A stretch of DNA of 44,252 nucleotides from Tetmemena sp. SeJ-2015 (taxonomy: Eukaryota; Ciliophora; Spirotrichea; Sporadotrichida; Oxytrichidae). A program made the position numbers and the translations under genes. The stretch spans positions 1 to 44,252 of the forward strand of contig JAJKFJ010022628.1 in the NCBI GenBank assembly GCA_027382625.1. Direction: 5' to 3'. Position 1 is the stretch's first letter. Each line of letters begins with the position of its first letter. A model generated the notes under the pieces. The model saw only the letters and a list, made by a program, of their open reading frames with translations. It made no database searches and was not told where the DNA came from. Of the stretch, positions 21,701-35,736 are shown one piece after another.

Positions 21701-24700
21701 AAAGAATATTAAATAAAATTTATCAATAATCCTGCAGCTTTAGTTTCCTCTTTATTCCCAGAATTGGACTTTGTAATATCTAAGCTAGAATCGATATCCA
21801 TAATAATCTTAAACAATTTTGTTATTGAGAGATATCTTTTCTAAGTTTTGTAGGTTGCAAGAACTTCTTCTTGCTGGCATTTTGGTCTCCCTCATTCTTG
21901 ATTTAATAATTACACCCTTGAATAAATATTTGTGAGTTAGGGAGTTTAAAGTGCGATCTTTCAGTCTGTGCCACACTCACATAGCTTGAGACTGTTTGCT
22001 TCTCAAGACTGAGGAATGCATTCAGACTTAAAGTCGCTTTCTTGTTTGCTGTATCTTCCATTCTTGATGCAAGCAAGCCTATTGTTCTCATTAGGGCTTT
22101 AAATCTTAATAATTTCCTGCTCATCATGGCTATTTTCAGCTTAATTAATCACTATGTTGAATTCGTGTCTGTTTATCTTATCTGCTGGCTGGAGTTTAAG
22201 CCTGCTGCTCACTCTTGTTCAGTTCTTAGTCCAAAGATGATTAATGATCAGACTCGACTGATAGGTTTCTCATTCCTCTGGGACCAAACACCCCACCTAC
22301 GTTCTTCTGATTCCCCTACGTGTTTTGCTTTTTGAGTGATGTATTAGTGACCTTTATAATTAAGTGAGAAAGTTCTACTTATAAAGATTACTTTTGTATC
22401 TGTGCTTTAGAGGTACTAGTTTATCCACAATTAGATTATCCACTGTTCTTAGATATGTTGGTAGTTTATTTGGAGAGTGAGCCCTGCTTATTAGGGTCTT
22501 CTAAGAATGAAGTTGGCTTGTGAAAGTTAACTTTATTCATTGACTCAGTTACAACTATGTTCACTGCCTACTTTGGTTGTTATTGCTGTTCCAGCTTTTT
22601 ATCCTGAAGGGGGACTCTGCTTTTGGTTTGGGATGGAAACTGGCATCAGAACAACCTTTTACAGCTTTTAAGATGGGGCTTGCTGTTTAGTCGTTTCAAT
22701 TTTCACAGACTATTCTGGCTTGCTCTTTGAGTTTTTCGCAAAATCTATTGAATAAAAGGTAAGTAGAATAATCTGAGACTCTTGCTTCAGATTAACTCAA
22801 TAAGGCTTGGCTCGCACTTTCACTGTTAAGCTCTTGTTGAGCTAATTCAAATGGATTGAGTGGTTAAACTTTGTCTGCTATCCTTGGTTTTATGCCTTAG
22901 ACTGGGACGGGAGGAGGATTGGTAAGTCCCTTCTTTTGCTAAACTGCACCTCGAGGTCCAAAAATTGAGTTAGCTGCTTTAGTAGTCTTAGAAGTTGTAG
23001 TTTAGGGTTGATTTACCACAGTCATGGTTGTATTGTTAGACTGAGCCAAACTGCTTCCACCTCCTCCAATTATAGGAGTCTTCGTGCCTTGGTTTGTTAA
23101 AGTTCTCTAAGATTTGAAAGCATAAGATTTATAAGATTTGAAGGTAGAAGGGTTTGGTGGGTTTGATTAGCTAGTAGATTTTTCAACCTGAACAGTTTTA
23201 AACTACTCTTTAATCTAATTGATGCTCTTTTCAGAGAGATCAACACCTTCCTGGGAGGACTAGTGAGGAGCTGGGGATCCCTTCCCTTCATTCAGATTCT
23301 TCAGAATTGAGACTACCTTAGAAGTTTAAGTCACTTGCACTGCTTTTTTAGCGTTGGCGTTTTATGGACCAAGAGATAGTTTACCAATCAATAAACCGTA
23401 TAAAGAATTATTTTGCAATCTGTTTGCTATCCTCTTGGACAGAAGCAGCAGACTGAATGAATTCTGAGTTGCTGCTAGGTATCTTATAGACTTGATTTCT
23501 TTTCTCAGGACTGCTCTTAACTACGTTTAAAGGTTTTGAGAAATTATTAGAAAGAATTATTGATCAGGAATCAATTTTAATGTAATGAGAGTTGGACTCT
23601 TTGAGGAGCACTGCTCTTAGTTTCCAGATCAGCTAGGTCGTTGGGAGTGATTGACTGTCTCTTCACATCTCCAAATTTCACAACTACAGATGCGTAAGAC
23701 TAAAGTAAATAATAGCTGACAAGTAATTCTTTGAAAGAGAGACTGAGAGTCGGTGGCCAGAATTTCTTCTCTCGTTATTTGAGTCTAAGACTGGGAAGAA
23801 ACCACTAAGGAAGAGTTGGTAGGTGCCTGAGACACAACCTTAGCTCTTGCACCTATCGGGAGTCTTTTTAAGAGCATCACTCTATATATCATATTCAAAT
23901 CATAATATAGAATTAACAATTAGTCACTACTTTTGATTTCTTTAAGTTGCTTCGACGCTTGTTCCTTTCTCTCTGTTGCCATTACAGTCTGATGTAATAA
24001 ATTAATTCTGAGGCTTGGCTCCATCCATGAGTGAAGGTGCCTGGCTAGAGCCATTTCTGCTGGAGTTAATCCCAGGCTGTTGAGAACCGTTAGCACTCAT
24101 CGACATCGTTAAGGGAAGTATCACAGATAAACTCCAATGATTATAAATGATGACAGATTTCAGAGAGGGCACTTGCTATTTAGGATTGCTTTGCGAAATC
24201 TTTTAGTTAGCTGACATCTAATAAATTCGAAATAAAAATATGGGTTTGCTTTTGACTTGAGTGAGGTGGTGGTGATTGACTGAGAAGGATTAGCCTGTTA
24301 ATTCTTGATCAGGATAGACTAGGTGCTTGATGTGGAAGCCTCTTCAGAATTCACTACAGCTCTAGTTTCTTTCCTGTTTGAGAAAAGAAGATAAATAATA
24401 GTTTGTCTGAGTAGTGTAGTACTAGGACTGTTATAGCTTTAGAGAACTGGTTTCTGATTGCACTAAGCCTGAGGAAGCTCTACCCTTCTGATTTTAAAGG
24501 GCAGCACATTTTTTCTCGTAAAAAGTTAAACAGATAATTATACTTAGAGCACTCTGTTTTGGAACATTGTTTTCTGGAGATTTCTATAAAGTTACGCTTT
24601 TCACATAAACTAAAGACAATAGTTGAATTGAAATATACACGGAATTAAAAAGTTTAAGATGCAAATCCATTGGGCTCATGGCGCATTTAAAAGTACTCCT

Positions 24701-25755
24701 CCTTAGGCGAAGACTACAATTATATAACATATGTGATAGTGACTAGTAGGCCGCAGAGTAGCTCTCAAGTTGAGAGGGCTGGAGATTTTCTCTGTTAGAG
24801 TGAAGAGTAATTTGCGATTTATTTTCTTCTTTGATTTTTGTATCTGCAGATTACGCTGGTGCCTTTTCTCTCTATTTAGTAATTTATTCCTTGCCTTTTT
24901 AATTAGGCCCGGGGGACTTAAGATTTGTGGTTAGGTGGTTGACTAGCTGAAGTTACCTGGAATGTGAGCCTTTTCCTGTTTTCCTCCGGGAGGGGAGGCT
25001 ATTTATCTGATATTTTCGATTGCTTGAGATCGGACAGGTCTGGAGTTTACTCCTCCACTATGACCTAGTTGAGAGCTCTTGTAGGCGCGTTATTGTTCTA
25101 AGTTTACGCAGTTTGTTGCGGGAACTGGAAGTGTGAGTGCTGATTGTTGGTGTTTTGATGATTGGAGATAGGACTCTGAATCTTAGATTCGGATGAAATA
25201 ATATTATCATTCTGCTGCTGCTAACTCTCCACTTATTTCACGTTCTAGAGCATCTGCTGCACGCTCATTAGGGAGGACGTAGAGCTCTTATCCTTTAGCA
25301 CCCTTCCTTGATGATTAGAGGGCCGTGCTTAACAAAATAATAATTAAACCCGCAGTATTCTTAAGGGTGCTGAATGGGACTGCTGAGGTAAGGTAAAATA
25401 TTCATTAAGTATAAATTACAGGTCTGAGAAAAGGCAGAGCTCTTGTGACTAATTTTGCTGATCTGACTTATTTCAAAGGGGGAAAATTGGTTTTTTCATT
25501 CCCTGATCCATAGTTGTCTCTATGGGTATTTTGCTTGGCTCCTCCCTCATAGTTTGACTGCCTCTCATCGTGCTGTGATTGCATCAGACTAGAAGAAGCT
25601 TGGCTGAGAGTGGCTCCCTGCCTGGAGGGCATAGTCTCGTTGGGGTTCTCAGTTTAGGATCTGATGCGGTTATTTAGCCTAGCCAGCGCATTAATCTTGG
25701 AATGTTACTAATTGATTTGAGACTTAAGTAAGTTGGACTTCTGAGTGCCTTTCAT
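18717..25755 (-). CDS. large disordered protein A, paralog of the gene at 26501-31700
   Basis: Minus-strand gene of about 7 kb with many short introns. It begins MKGTQKSNLLKSQ (ATG 25755) and is mostly Ser/Thr/Gln/Asn/Pro-rich, hence probably disordered. Ordered blocks: (1) YEEFRDLLKQ, then NPVQDFLVGQMWVKEL near 20620-20720; (2) MLFNRQGQAKFLNFEESEKC near 20380-20440; (3) RPLLFIDVNLG, LIVYENDSPTYLARKFTEFH and, after a 37-nt intron, a helix LKEKVQHKLVTMIERKM, near 18945-19165. Block 3 matches a short domain (beta strands, then LAxxFxxxH, then a helix) seen in many protist proteins. The chain ends REEDDDEVW before TGA 18717-18719. The same blocks occur in the same order in the neighbouring gene. 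Function unknown. Exon structure is only partly resolved. Confidence 0.65.
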
Positions 25756-26500
25756 TTTGTAATAAATTTAATAAGGAAATTAATTGAGATTTAGACACTT
25801 TCACTCTCCCGGTCATCAATCACTATTTATTCTGTCTGTCACCAACTCCCTTCAAATCCTCTATAATATATTTTTTTCAATTAGCATTCTTCAAATTCAA
25901 ACTTTCCAAAGATAGATTCAGAGAGAGCATGAAATAGTTTGAAAATATAAATTAATGCTTGCTGATATCAGACTCCTTATTAGTAATAATTAGTGCTGTT
26001 GTTTTGGTTGTTGTTCTTATTATAGCTTAGAATTTAATAAAGAAGAGAATTAAATTTAATAAAACAATTAATAAATTATAAAACCGAGGTAGTTGAAGTG
26101 TGAGATGTTGGGCTGAAATTAGGATATTCGATTAAGCATTAAAATTTTTAATTTTTTTATCCTTTAAAATCCTTCGTAGGAAGGGCCCATATAAAGAGTT
26201 AATGCGGCCATAAGTTTTTGAATTTGGTTAATTTCTTGGTTCTGAGTTTGTGAAATAGATATCTCTTCATAAAAACCTGCTATCTTAATAGCCATAGAGC
26301 AAACTATTCTTATAATTTAAGGAGCTATCGAACAAACCCCTATTGAACTGCTTAGTTCATATTTTAACAGCCAACATTTTACAACTCTTCATTTATTATT
26401 TTAATTAATTCCCATTTTAAATTTTAAATTTTTAATTAGTCTTTAGTTGCAAATTAGATATATTATTAGGGTAAGTGATTTAATTTTATCGGGGGGGAGG
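25756..26500. other. AT-rich spacer between the two large paralogs
   Basis: This is the spacer upstream of paralog A and downstream of paralog B, both on the minus strand. It contains A/T runs, a GTTGTT-type microsatellite near 25995-26015 and a G7 run near 26491. No gene was recognised. Confidence 0.5.
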
Positions 26501-29500
26501 TCACCACTCATCGTCAGATTCAGCTCTTTTAAAAAAAATTGTAAACTTTCAGGGAGAGGGCGAGATTCCACATTTCCCTTAACCATTATTCCTTTCTTCT
26601 TCTTAGAATTAATTTAATTAGGTTTATTTATTTTAAAATTTTTAACGACCTTAGATCCTTTTCCATAACTCTTAACCTCCTCCACATATACATCTTTCAA
26701 ACAAAATTTCAATCAATAGATAGACAATTATTTTTATAGATCTTGGGAAATTGAACCTATCTGGACTCATCTGCTCTGCCTTGACCCTAAGTGCTTCCTT
26801 CATCTTCTTCTTTAGTTTCTTTTCCAAGTTCTTCTCAATCTTCTCATCCAATTCTACAATACAATAATTAATAAAATGCTCACTAAAGATGATTAAGACT
26901 TACTGTGAGTTGTGGCGAACTTCTTAGCCAGGAAACGAGGAGAGTCCTTCTCGTAGAAGATCAGCTTCTTAGGCGGCTGGCCTGGATTAATCTTAATATC
27001 TATGAAAAATAGCGGTCTGTTCTTTGCCATTATCTCCTCTGAGTAAATGAACTAATTTACCAATTAAATATTTTTTTAAGAGTCAAGCTTGAGGGAGTTT
27101 TAGAAAAGGTCTGTGTTCTTTGAGCCAAGGGAGATTTAATTCTGGAAGGAGATAGTCTCAATTTAGTCCTCCTTGGTATTCAAATCGAAATTGGTTGACT
27201 GAATTTGGGAGACCTCTTTCAAAAAGCGCGTTGGGTCCTTCAATTCCAAATGATTCTAAGATTTAGAGAGAGTAGTCTCCTCAAGTCTAGGATATAATCA
27301 GAAAATCAAAATCAATAATCGTGATTATACTTTTTAGGATCTATCTAATCTTCTTCGTCACCAGAGCTAAGGACGCTCATTTTGGGCTGTGTTACTCTCT
27401 TCCCTATCTTCTTGACTGCAGTTGCGAGAGGATCACTTTTCTTTGTGGACTCAATTGACTCTAGTCTCCTCTATTTGTGCTTATTCAAGCGAGTTTGAAC
27501 CTCACTCACATCCTTCATACTCAAGTCAATTTAAAGCTTACTTTAGTGCAACTCATTTACAAATTTTATGGACCACTGCTTGGAAAGTTCTCCTAACCCT
27601 CCCTGAACTTGTGCTTGCTGGCTCTTACTTCATATTCAGAATGGAGTTGTCACTCTGAGGCGAGCCCAACTTCATACTCATGCTCGCTATTTAACTCTAG
27701 ACATCTTTATTGGGCGATCCCTTAATATTAACTCGCTATATAAGTGACAGGCCAATTTTCTCTGCAAGAGGAAGGTTGCTCACAGAATTAGGCTGAGCAA
27801 GGAGCTGCTGATCTTAACCACCCATAGATTTACTTAATGAATGTCTCTCTGGAGTGCTAGATCCTTGCATTTAATTTATTATGATCATAAAAAAAGAAAG
27901 TTTAAATTTTCTGGAGAACTCCGAGCATAGTTTGCTTTTACTTGCTAGAGGGAGATTCTGCAAGTGTAAGTTTAGAGCCAAAACTGCCATTGACTTCGGA
28001 CTGTTGATTCATTAGGGGAGCTGTCTCCTTCAAATTCAGCTTAAAGCTGTCTATCCTCAAATCGGCTTGTCCAGAATTGGCAGCTTATTAAATCTGCCTG
28101 CCTAGTGAAAAATTATCGCTCTCTGCATTGGCTTGTGCTGCACCATTTTCCTAAAAGTAGGTTTTTTTAGTTTGAACTGCAGATTGAATAAGCTCAAGTT
28201 TCTAAATTGCGAGTGCGTCATTGAGATGAGCCACCTCGGAAAATTAAGGAGAGAGATAGCCCGTCTCAAAATAAGGAGACTGCAGTAAATTGTTATCTCG
28301 ATTAGGAGTTTCGCTCTGCTGATTATTTGTGGTGAGCTCAGTAGAAGAGCGCGGTGGTAAGTCCTCTTAGTAGGGCTTGGCACTTTGATTAGCCAGTCTT
28401 TAATTTCCCTACTTGAGGGCTACTGACTTGAAATTCTGAGAGGAGCTTTACTGATGCGTGCTACCTTACTTAATAGTTTAAAACATTTGTTTAAGATAAG
28501 TTTAATAAAAGAAGTTTTAGATTTTTAAAGATCTTTATTAGCAGTATTGCTGTTAGCTATTTATTCATTCCTCATATAAGTAGACATCTCTGACTGCGTA
28601 TCATTCATATAAGAAGAAGAACCCGCTTATTGGTTATTTAAGAAAATAAATGCAATTTGAGTAAATGAACATCATTAAAATGAAATTAGAAACTTTGTTT
28701 TTTTTGAAAATATTGGCATTCAAAAAATGACTTTAAGGTTTGAAATTATCAGTGAAGTTATTTCCGAAGTAAAGACTGTCAAGATTGGAAGTTGGGGATA
28801 GCATTTTATTTTGAGAAGGATGAATTGAACTAAGATTTGAAACTGAAATCAAACAATTAGAATTTAAATTGCCCGATTATAATCATATCTCTTGAGCTCT
28901 CTATTTGTAATTTTCCGCTTTAACTTACACTTTAAGCCTTCTAACTCAATTAATTCAGTTCAAACAATTATTTTTGCCTGCATAATAAGCAGAGCTTGCC
29001 TTGATTTCTCTTGAAGTCTTACTCAAAATAATAATAATTTAAGCAATTTTTAAATGATCAACTCTGTTCTAAGCGAATATCGTGAATTATTAGGTGCATT
29101 CCTTAATGCTTTCAGCATCCTTGAACTTCATAAGACCATCCTTTTGTCTGGTAAGCATCAAACTCATTCCTTGCTTTGAGAAATTTGCAGCTTCTTTTGT
29201 AGCCACAATTATTTCGGAGGACTAAATTCCAGTCACACCACAAAATATATATTTCTTTAAAAAGTTACAAAGCAAGGTTAGGATATTCTCAATGTTGCAG
29301 TTTAATTATGCGTTTAGCTGAACAAGCCACATTTGACCAATAAAAAGATCTATTAGTGGATTGTGCTGCTAATGATCAACAAACATAGTATAACCAATAA
29401 TAAAAAGTATACTTGCCTCATTTTAACCAAGAAGTCTTTTGAAGTCTTCATATGTTAGGAAAACCTCCCTATAGCCAGAGTCTTTTCTCTCTAAAAGAGC

Positions 29501-31700
29501 CACACCATTTTAACTCATTTGTTCTTTTACAAATCTTTTCAGCTCCTCACGGAGTTGCTAGTATCCCTTATCATCTATTGTACTTTATTTACTTTTGGGT
29601 GTCTCTGCTTAAGTATTTTGCAATTATTTGGATTGTGCTCTCTAATTTTGCTGCTTATTTTGAAGTGCTGATATTTACGATTCTTGCTTTTCTAATGTCT
29701 ATAAAGTAGGTTTTTTATCTTGCTTAGCAGGGATTGCAGAAACCGTGTTATAACTTGCCTTTACAGTAGGGTTCAGTTTTGGTGCTAACTCTATCATTAT
29801 ATTTAAAGAATAATGTAATCTTTAGAAGCATGAACTCTGTTTTTCTTGTATTCTGGGGAATCTCAAAATCTAGAATCTTCTCCTCACTCTCGACCTTAGG
29901 GGGCTGTACAGCTTTTTGAAGTGCCACTAAAGGACTTTAGATCGTAGTTTTGCTTCCTGCAGAGCTTATTTTGTTTGCTGTCTGAGTGAGGTAGGAAGCC
30001 TTGGCAGCTCCTTTTTAGAAAGTAGTCCTGCTCTTATTCGCTAGTGAATCTATTTACTTGGATTGCTATAGTTTGCTATCTGCTGCTGGTAGTTTCTCAT
30101 TAGCTGTGATGGGGCTCGTCATCTGAGAGTTAGATTAGGTATTATTCGCCTAAGTTTGAGCTTTGGCCTTGCTGTTGAGAGAAGTTCTGGTAGGTGTTTG
30201 GTTGTAGAGCGACTTATTAGATATATTATTTGTGCTCTGCTAAAAAGAAAGATAGAAGTGGAAGCTGATTGATGATGTTGCTGATGTCATGGCAGTCTAT
30301 GCTTTGGGATGTAAGTCCCTCGGTGAACTTACTATGAGGGTTTGCATCTTCTAGTTCTCCATCGAGATTTATAGTTTACTATGACTCACATAAAGTCAAA
30401 AAATTAACTACTATCATCCCTTAATATTAGGTATGACTATCTATTAGCCCTTATCTTCTCTAATGCTGCATTAAGTGGACTCGTCACTCTAGAGGGATTG
30501 TTGGATCCTACTTCAGAGGGCAGGGATTAATTTGGTTGATAGGCAGCCATATTTTTGGCTCCTGTAGTGTTCATTCTTTAATTGATGCCCCTATTCTATA
30601 GAGAATTCCTTTCAAATAAAAAACTTGCTAAATTATTTTCCTATCAGATAGTATGCTACTTTAACAAAATGAAAAAGAACAATGATCACCATTCACAATA
30701 CATTTAACTTTTAGCTGATTTGTTATCTCCCTACTTCATATATGAATCTATAGCCTGACTCAATTTAGAAGTTTAAGTCTTCGCTGCTACTGCTGGGCCA
30801 ACGGTAGAACTTGCCATAGACCCTTGACTTTATTTCTTAGATCCAAATGGTCCTCTGGGCTTTATCGTCTGCGATGGCTTTCCTATTAAAGTAAATAAAT
30901 TAAAAGTTCATATCCCAAGTCCACTTTCTAAGGGGACATTTTTGGGGAGCCTTATTGCGATTAGTGGTAATAATAAAAGAGTGATGATTGTCTGTAGCTG
31001 TGTCAAGATTTACATCTGTGAAATTATTTTCGGTGTTAACTCCGCCATCATAATTCGTAGTACTGCTCTGTGCCTTTAAATTAAACCTATAAAATAATCT
31101 AAGAATTTTCTTATTATAATATATATGTGAAGATCAATACAACAAAAGAATATAAGATGTTGGTTTATTTCTCATGGTTTTTGTTGTAGTTAGGGCACTT
31201 TTGAGTTGATAGGAGCCTGCGATAGTCAGAGAGGATTTCCTCAAGGCGTTCGCATCTCTCTTTCCAATAGTATTTGTATTCTATTTAACAGCCTAGCTGC
31301 TTCCAATAAAAGATATTTTCCTCAATATTGTTCAATATAATTTAAAATGTATAGAATGATTTTGACCTCTGATGATGACATAGTGGGGTCCGAGTTAGGT
31401 GAGAAACTTTATTTGCTGAATTGGCCTTAGCTTTCTATACTCTGCATCTCTTTCATCCCCACAGCTGCATCTGTCAAGTCCACAGTCTTCTAAATCTCAT
31501 ATCATAAACGTTACTGCTCATTATAATATTGTCTTGCTCTCAAAAGGCGTTCTGACAGTTGAAGTTGTATTAGAGGACGGCTTAGATGCCCTCAGGGAGC
31601 TGCTGACTCTATTAATGTAGCTCTGTTTGCCGAACGCTGCTTTGAGTTTGCTCTACGCAGTTTAACCCCCTAAACTTGCTGAATTAGTCGTAGTTCTCAT
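26501..31700 (-). CDS. large disordered protein B, paralog of the gene at 18717-25755
   Basis: Minus-strand gene of about 5.2 kb. It begins MRTTTNSASLGGQTAQSK (ATG 31700) and continues in Ser/Thr/Gln/Ala/Lys-rich sequence. It repeats the blocks of the downstream gene in order: YEDFKRLLGQN and NPLIDLFIGQMWLVQL near 29320-29450; LMLTRQKDGLMKFKDAES near 29104-29170; RPLFFIDIKINPG, LIFYEKDSPRFLAKKFATTHS, then a helix LDEKIEKNLEKKLKKKM after an intron, near 26790-27025. The end is acidic with a last Trp (ESDDEW, TGA 26501-26503), as in the paralog. Joining the last exon needs an intron of about 23 nt near 26516-26540. One TGA near the N-terminus appears to be Trp (KTILQWA). Tandem duplication is the simplest origin. 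Function unknown. Confidence 0.65.
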
Positions 31701-32225
31701 TGTCAATTAAACACACAAAATATAATGTGTAACACTTGCATATGATCATATAAGATTTGCAATTATAATAATTGTTAATTAAAGTTCTAGATTATTTTTA
31801 ATTTAATTTATGCTTGGCTTTATTTCTTCCTAAATAAGAAAACTATCAAGCTCCCACTACTCACCCACCCACTCATATTATTTTGTGATTTACTCTCCTC
31901 TGGCTTATATCTTTATGAGTTTAGAATAAAAGTGTGAATATATAGAGAGAGTAAAATTAGTAATTTGTTCTTTAGAAATAAAATATAAATAAGACTTTGA
32001 GAAAGCCTCTAAAAAAGTAATGTAATGCGTACTATGGATAAAATCTAGAAATATTATCCTGCCAGCTGCATAATAAAGCTACGCGTGATTAATTTAAAAC
32101 AGAAGTAATTTAATTAGACCTCGGTGGATTATATTATAATACATTATTGTCTGTCCCAATCGAAGACCACTCAGTTCTCTTAATCAATTTCAAGATATCT
32201 CAATATTTTTAGGAGAAAACTCAAG
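31701..32225. other. divergent spacer upstream of paralog B and the kinase
   Basis: AT-rich DNA between two divergently oriented starts (31700 minus, 32226 plus), so it probably contains both promoters. No specific site was recognised. Confidence 0.5.
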
Positions 32226-34824
32226 ATGAAAAACTTAAATTAGAAAAGCTCTTAAGCTCTACCAAAATAGCAAGGGGAAATAATCTCACTTGAGCAGCCA
32301 TTAGATGAATTTATTTTAGAAGTGATTTATATGAAGCCATTAAAGTGGGTGTAAGCGACTATCCAATTATTTCCTGAGAGAAAATATAATTTTAATTGAG
32401 AGATAGGCTTCTCATTAGAATCAACCAGATCGTGATTCCTCAATCGAATTAGAGGTAGAAATATGCTGATTTTCTAAAACATTATTTAGAAATTTCAATT
32501 AGGAAATGCATTTTAATGTGGTAAATTTCATATGAAGATCCTTTAAAGAAGTGAGAATTATTTACACTTAATTTAAAAACCTTAAAATGCTGAAGTTATT
32601 GCATTCCTTAAACTTTCGCTTAATTTGAATGGAAAATTATAAAAATCGGGAAGCTGGTATTTATTGTCAAGCGAGACTTAACCTTCTTTAATAAATGGAA
32701 CTGTTAACTTTTGATCTTTAGACGAATCAGGATTTAAAGTTTAAATAACTAAAGAAAGGCAAAAGTTTTCTCTTAATTATTTAAATGAATGAGAAAGCAT
32801 TTTTTTTTCCTTTAATTTGTTTCATAATTCTATTCTTGCTATAATAATCATAAGAGTAAACAATAACTCAGATACCATTCTCCATCAATTCACAGGCGTC
32901 CTTCATAAGCTAGATGAAAGAAAGCAATAATCTTTCTATAAATTTAATCTCGACTAGTTTATCAATAAATCATTGCTTGCAATAAAATATTAATTACCGT
33001 GAAGCTTAAAATACATTTAGAGCATGAAATTGAATTTACTCCATATTTTATTAGTTATTGGCTGAATTTCTAGAGGTGGAGACTGCGAGTGAGCAGTACG
33101 AGATCAGATTCCGACATATGAGCCTCATCAATAGGGCCTATAGCCCCAAGATAACTCAGCAAGTCTTTCTCAAATTATCCAACTGCTCTGACTTTGAAAG
33201 TTTCAGATAAATTGTCCAAGATAACTGCATTATTCTTGAAACCTTGAATATTTTATATTCTCCTCTTTCTATTTCTACTTTTTTATTATTCTCAGTCTCT
33301 CGCTCGGAAAGAACTATCAGCGTATTAAGAAGTTAGGAGAGGGCTCGGAAGCTCAAGTTAACTTGTTTCAAATCCAACCTCTCAGGAAAATGCAAACATC
33401 CAAGGTCGCGATTAAATCTTTCCACAAAGAAGATAAAATCGCATCTGAAAGAGTACTTTAAATTAATATTGGATTAAAGTAACGTTCTCATAAATCATTT
33501 GAAGTTACTTTAAGAATTCGCAACTTTAAAATTTTTCGAAGGAAGCCCTTGGATTATTAAAGCTAAAAGCTTATACTACGACTTCAATCGGTTACACATG
33601 GTTATGGAATATTTGGAAGGAGGGAGTCTTGACTAATATAGAAAATGTTTAATTTAGTTTAATATCTCAATCAGAAGACCTTGCTCTCAGAAGCTGAGGC
33701 CAAGATAATAATCTAGTAGCTACTTCTAGGCTTGGACCTACTACATAGGAGTTTCAATTTATCTTTTCACACTTATATTCTATTTTGGAGTTCAGTGATC
33801 CACAGAGACATAAAGCCAGGGAATATTTTGCTGACTTAATTTTATGGTGTTCCTCGAGTTAAAATCTCAGATTTTGGGTTTGCCTGCTCGACCAGCGACA
33901 CAGTCAAAATGAGAGAGAAATGCGGAACTCCCGGCTACTACGCTCCAGAGTTATTCTCGTCATAACTTCCCTCAAACAAGTCTGATATATATAGTGTAGG
34001 AGTATTGCTCTATAACCTACTGGTAAATAAAGAGAATGGAGAATATGATTGCGATTATATATTAATTTTTCTACTGTCAATGGAATAAATATGAATAATC
34101 ATATTGAATATATTACTACTGTCAGGGCGGCATTTGTTTCTGGGTTTAAATAATTACAGAACTCTTGAAAAAAACTTTTAAGCTAGCATAGACGATTAGC
34201 TCCTCGATTTGGAGTTAGAGAGGGACAATTTTTTTATTCTTTATGGCTTTTATGGACATTTCCAAGGAATGCATTAGGCTTTTGAAGAGAATCCTCAGTA
34301 AGAATCCCTAATAGCGACCAACAGCTGAACAAGGATTAAGGGTAAGTGCTTAAAAAGCTCAAATAAATATTTTATCCCAAAAATGTTCTAATGCTCACTA
34401 AACCTTAAAGAATGTATTTTTAAATTATCCAAGATATCTGAATAATACTTATGGTATATAATTCTCCTATAATAAATTAAAAATTTATCTTCCGTTATTA
34501 TTTTATAATTCCAAAGATAAAAGATTTAAAAGATTATCCTCCCTACAATAAAAATGAGATTTCCTTATGAATATAATTTTTATATTTTCATATATTAAAA
34601 TGATTGGAGGATGAAAAATTTAATTAGTTGATAATAGTTTACGAATATAGGATGCTTGGTTCGATGACTACAAGGAATAAATAGAGAGGCATGTTTTAGC
34701 AAATTAAGAATTTATCTCACAAATTAATTGTTTTAAATACACTAAAGAATTAATATAGAAGAAGACCATATTATTTGATAAAATAAAATTTATTATAGTG
34801 TTTAAAATGCATTTTAATATCTGA
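32226..34824 (+). CDS. protein kinase (serine/threonine type)
   Basis: This gene phosphorylates protein substrates with ATP. From ATG 32226 it reads MKNLNQKSSQALPKQQGE and EFILEVIYMKPLKW, then after a 32-nt intron LRDRLLIRINQIVIPQ: an N-terminal region of unknown role, about 1 kb with several introns. The kinase domain starts at YQRIKKLGEGSEAQV (33315) and has VAIKSFHKED, the hinge MVMEYLEGGSLD, LLGLDLLH, HRDIKPGNILL (33801), KISDFGFACS (33866), CGTPGYYAPEL (33922), KSDIYSVGVLLYNLL and KNPQQRPTAEQGL (about 34300). All catalytic residues seen (Lys of VAIK, Asp of HRD, Asp of DFG) are intact. A last exon with DAWFDDYKEQIE fits the usual HPWF end of the domain. Stop TGA 34822-34824. Some intron borders, such as near 34020-34130, are unresolved. 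CAMK-like group is a guess. Confidence 0.85.
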
Positions 34825-35352
34825 AAGTTATAAAATACTTTCTTTAAGTTTATCAACTGTTTATAATGGATTAATCTTTCTAAAAATAATTAATTATAAT
34901 TTAAATAAAAATTTATAATTTGAAGTTTAAAAACAGATACATATAATTCAAATTTGGTTTAAATCAATTTTATCAAATTATAATTTAAAAGACCTATAAA
35001 TTATCTCTTAAAAGGGTAAATTTGATACTGAAGACTCCTAAAAAATTGCTTTAAAATTTTAAACAAATTATTGTTATTTATGATAAATAGTTTAAAGTTT
35101 TTTAATGAATATTTATTTAATGAATCTGATTAAACCTTTTATTGCCTCTTCTATTTTTTAAAATTTGTAAATAAATATGCTGGATTTGACTAAGCCAACA
35201 ACCTGAAAGATATAAATTTTTTAATATTATTTGTAGAAAGACCTAGATATTAAAGACAGCCATTTATTATAGTAGCCTTCACTTCGTAATAAAAAAATTG
35301 TTAATTTTATTTATCATCGCAAAGGAAAAAATAATTTAGGGTGGTGAAAAAA
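34825..35352. other. very AT-rich intergenic DNA
   Basis: A/T runs with no motif or convincing protein-like reading on either strand. Confidence 0.6.
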
Positions 35353-35736
35353 ATGTCCACTCTGGCCGAATACCTTCAAGCAATTACCAATTTATTCTTC
35401 AAATTTTTTGTTTATAGCACCAGAAAAAATAAGAAGTCTAGCAGCAAATTTAATAAACTATCAGCACAGTAATAACAGCTTAAAAAAGCTTATAAAGTAT
35501 AAATTAAAGAATTTAAAAGAGAGATTTTTTATTTTAGTCATAAAATAAATAAAGAAATTTCTCCAGATAATATGAAAGTAATTTCCAAAATTGAATCATT
35601 CTCCTAATCCCTAACTCATAAATAAAAATATTAACATCGATATATTGAATGCAAGAGGCTTCTTCTTATTGAATATTTTTTGGCTATAAAATTATTTTAA
35701 AATACGTTTTTTTTAAAGACTTATTTATATAAATGA
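35353..35736 (+). CDS. small hypothetical basic protein (127 aa)
   Basis: ATG 35353 opens a frame to TGA 35734-35736 with no internal TGA: MSTLAEYLQAITNLFFKFF, then a Lys-rich helical middle (LKKAYKVQIKEFKREIFYF) and ISPDNMKVISKIESFSQSL. The start has a possible amphipathic or membrane-associated helix. After the stop another frame is also protein-like (NERTRKRLFEYTYLAKN), so a late intron may replace the last 15 residues. The gene is isolated in AT-rich DNA and has no recognised family. Confidence 0.5.
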
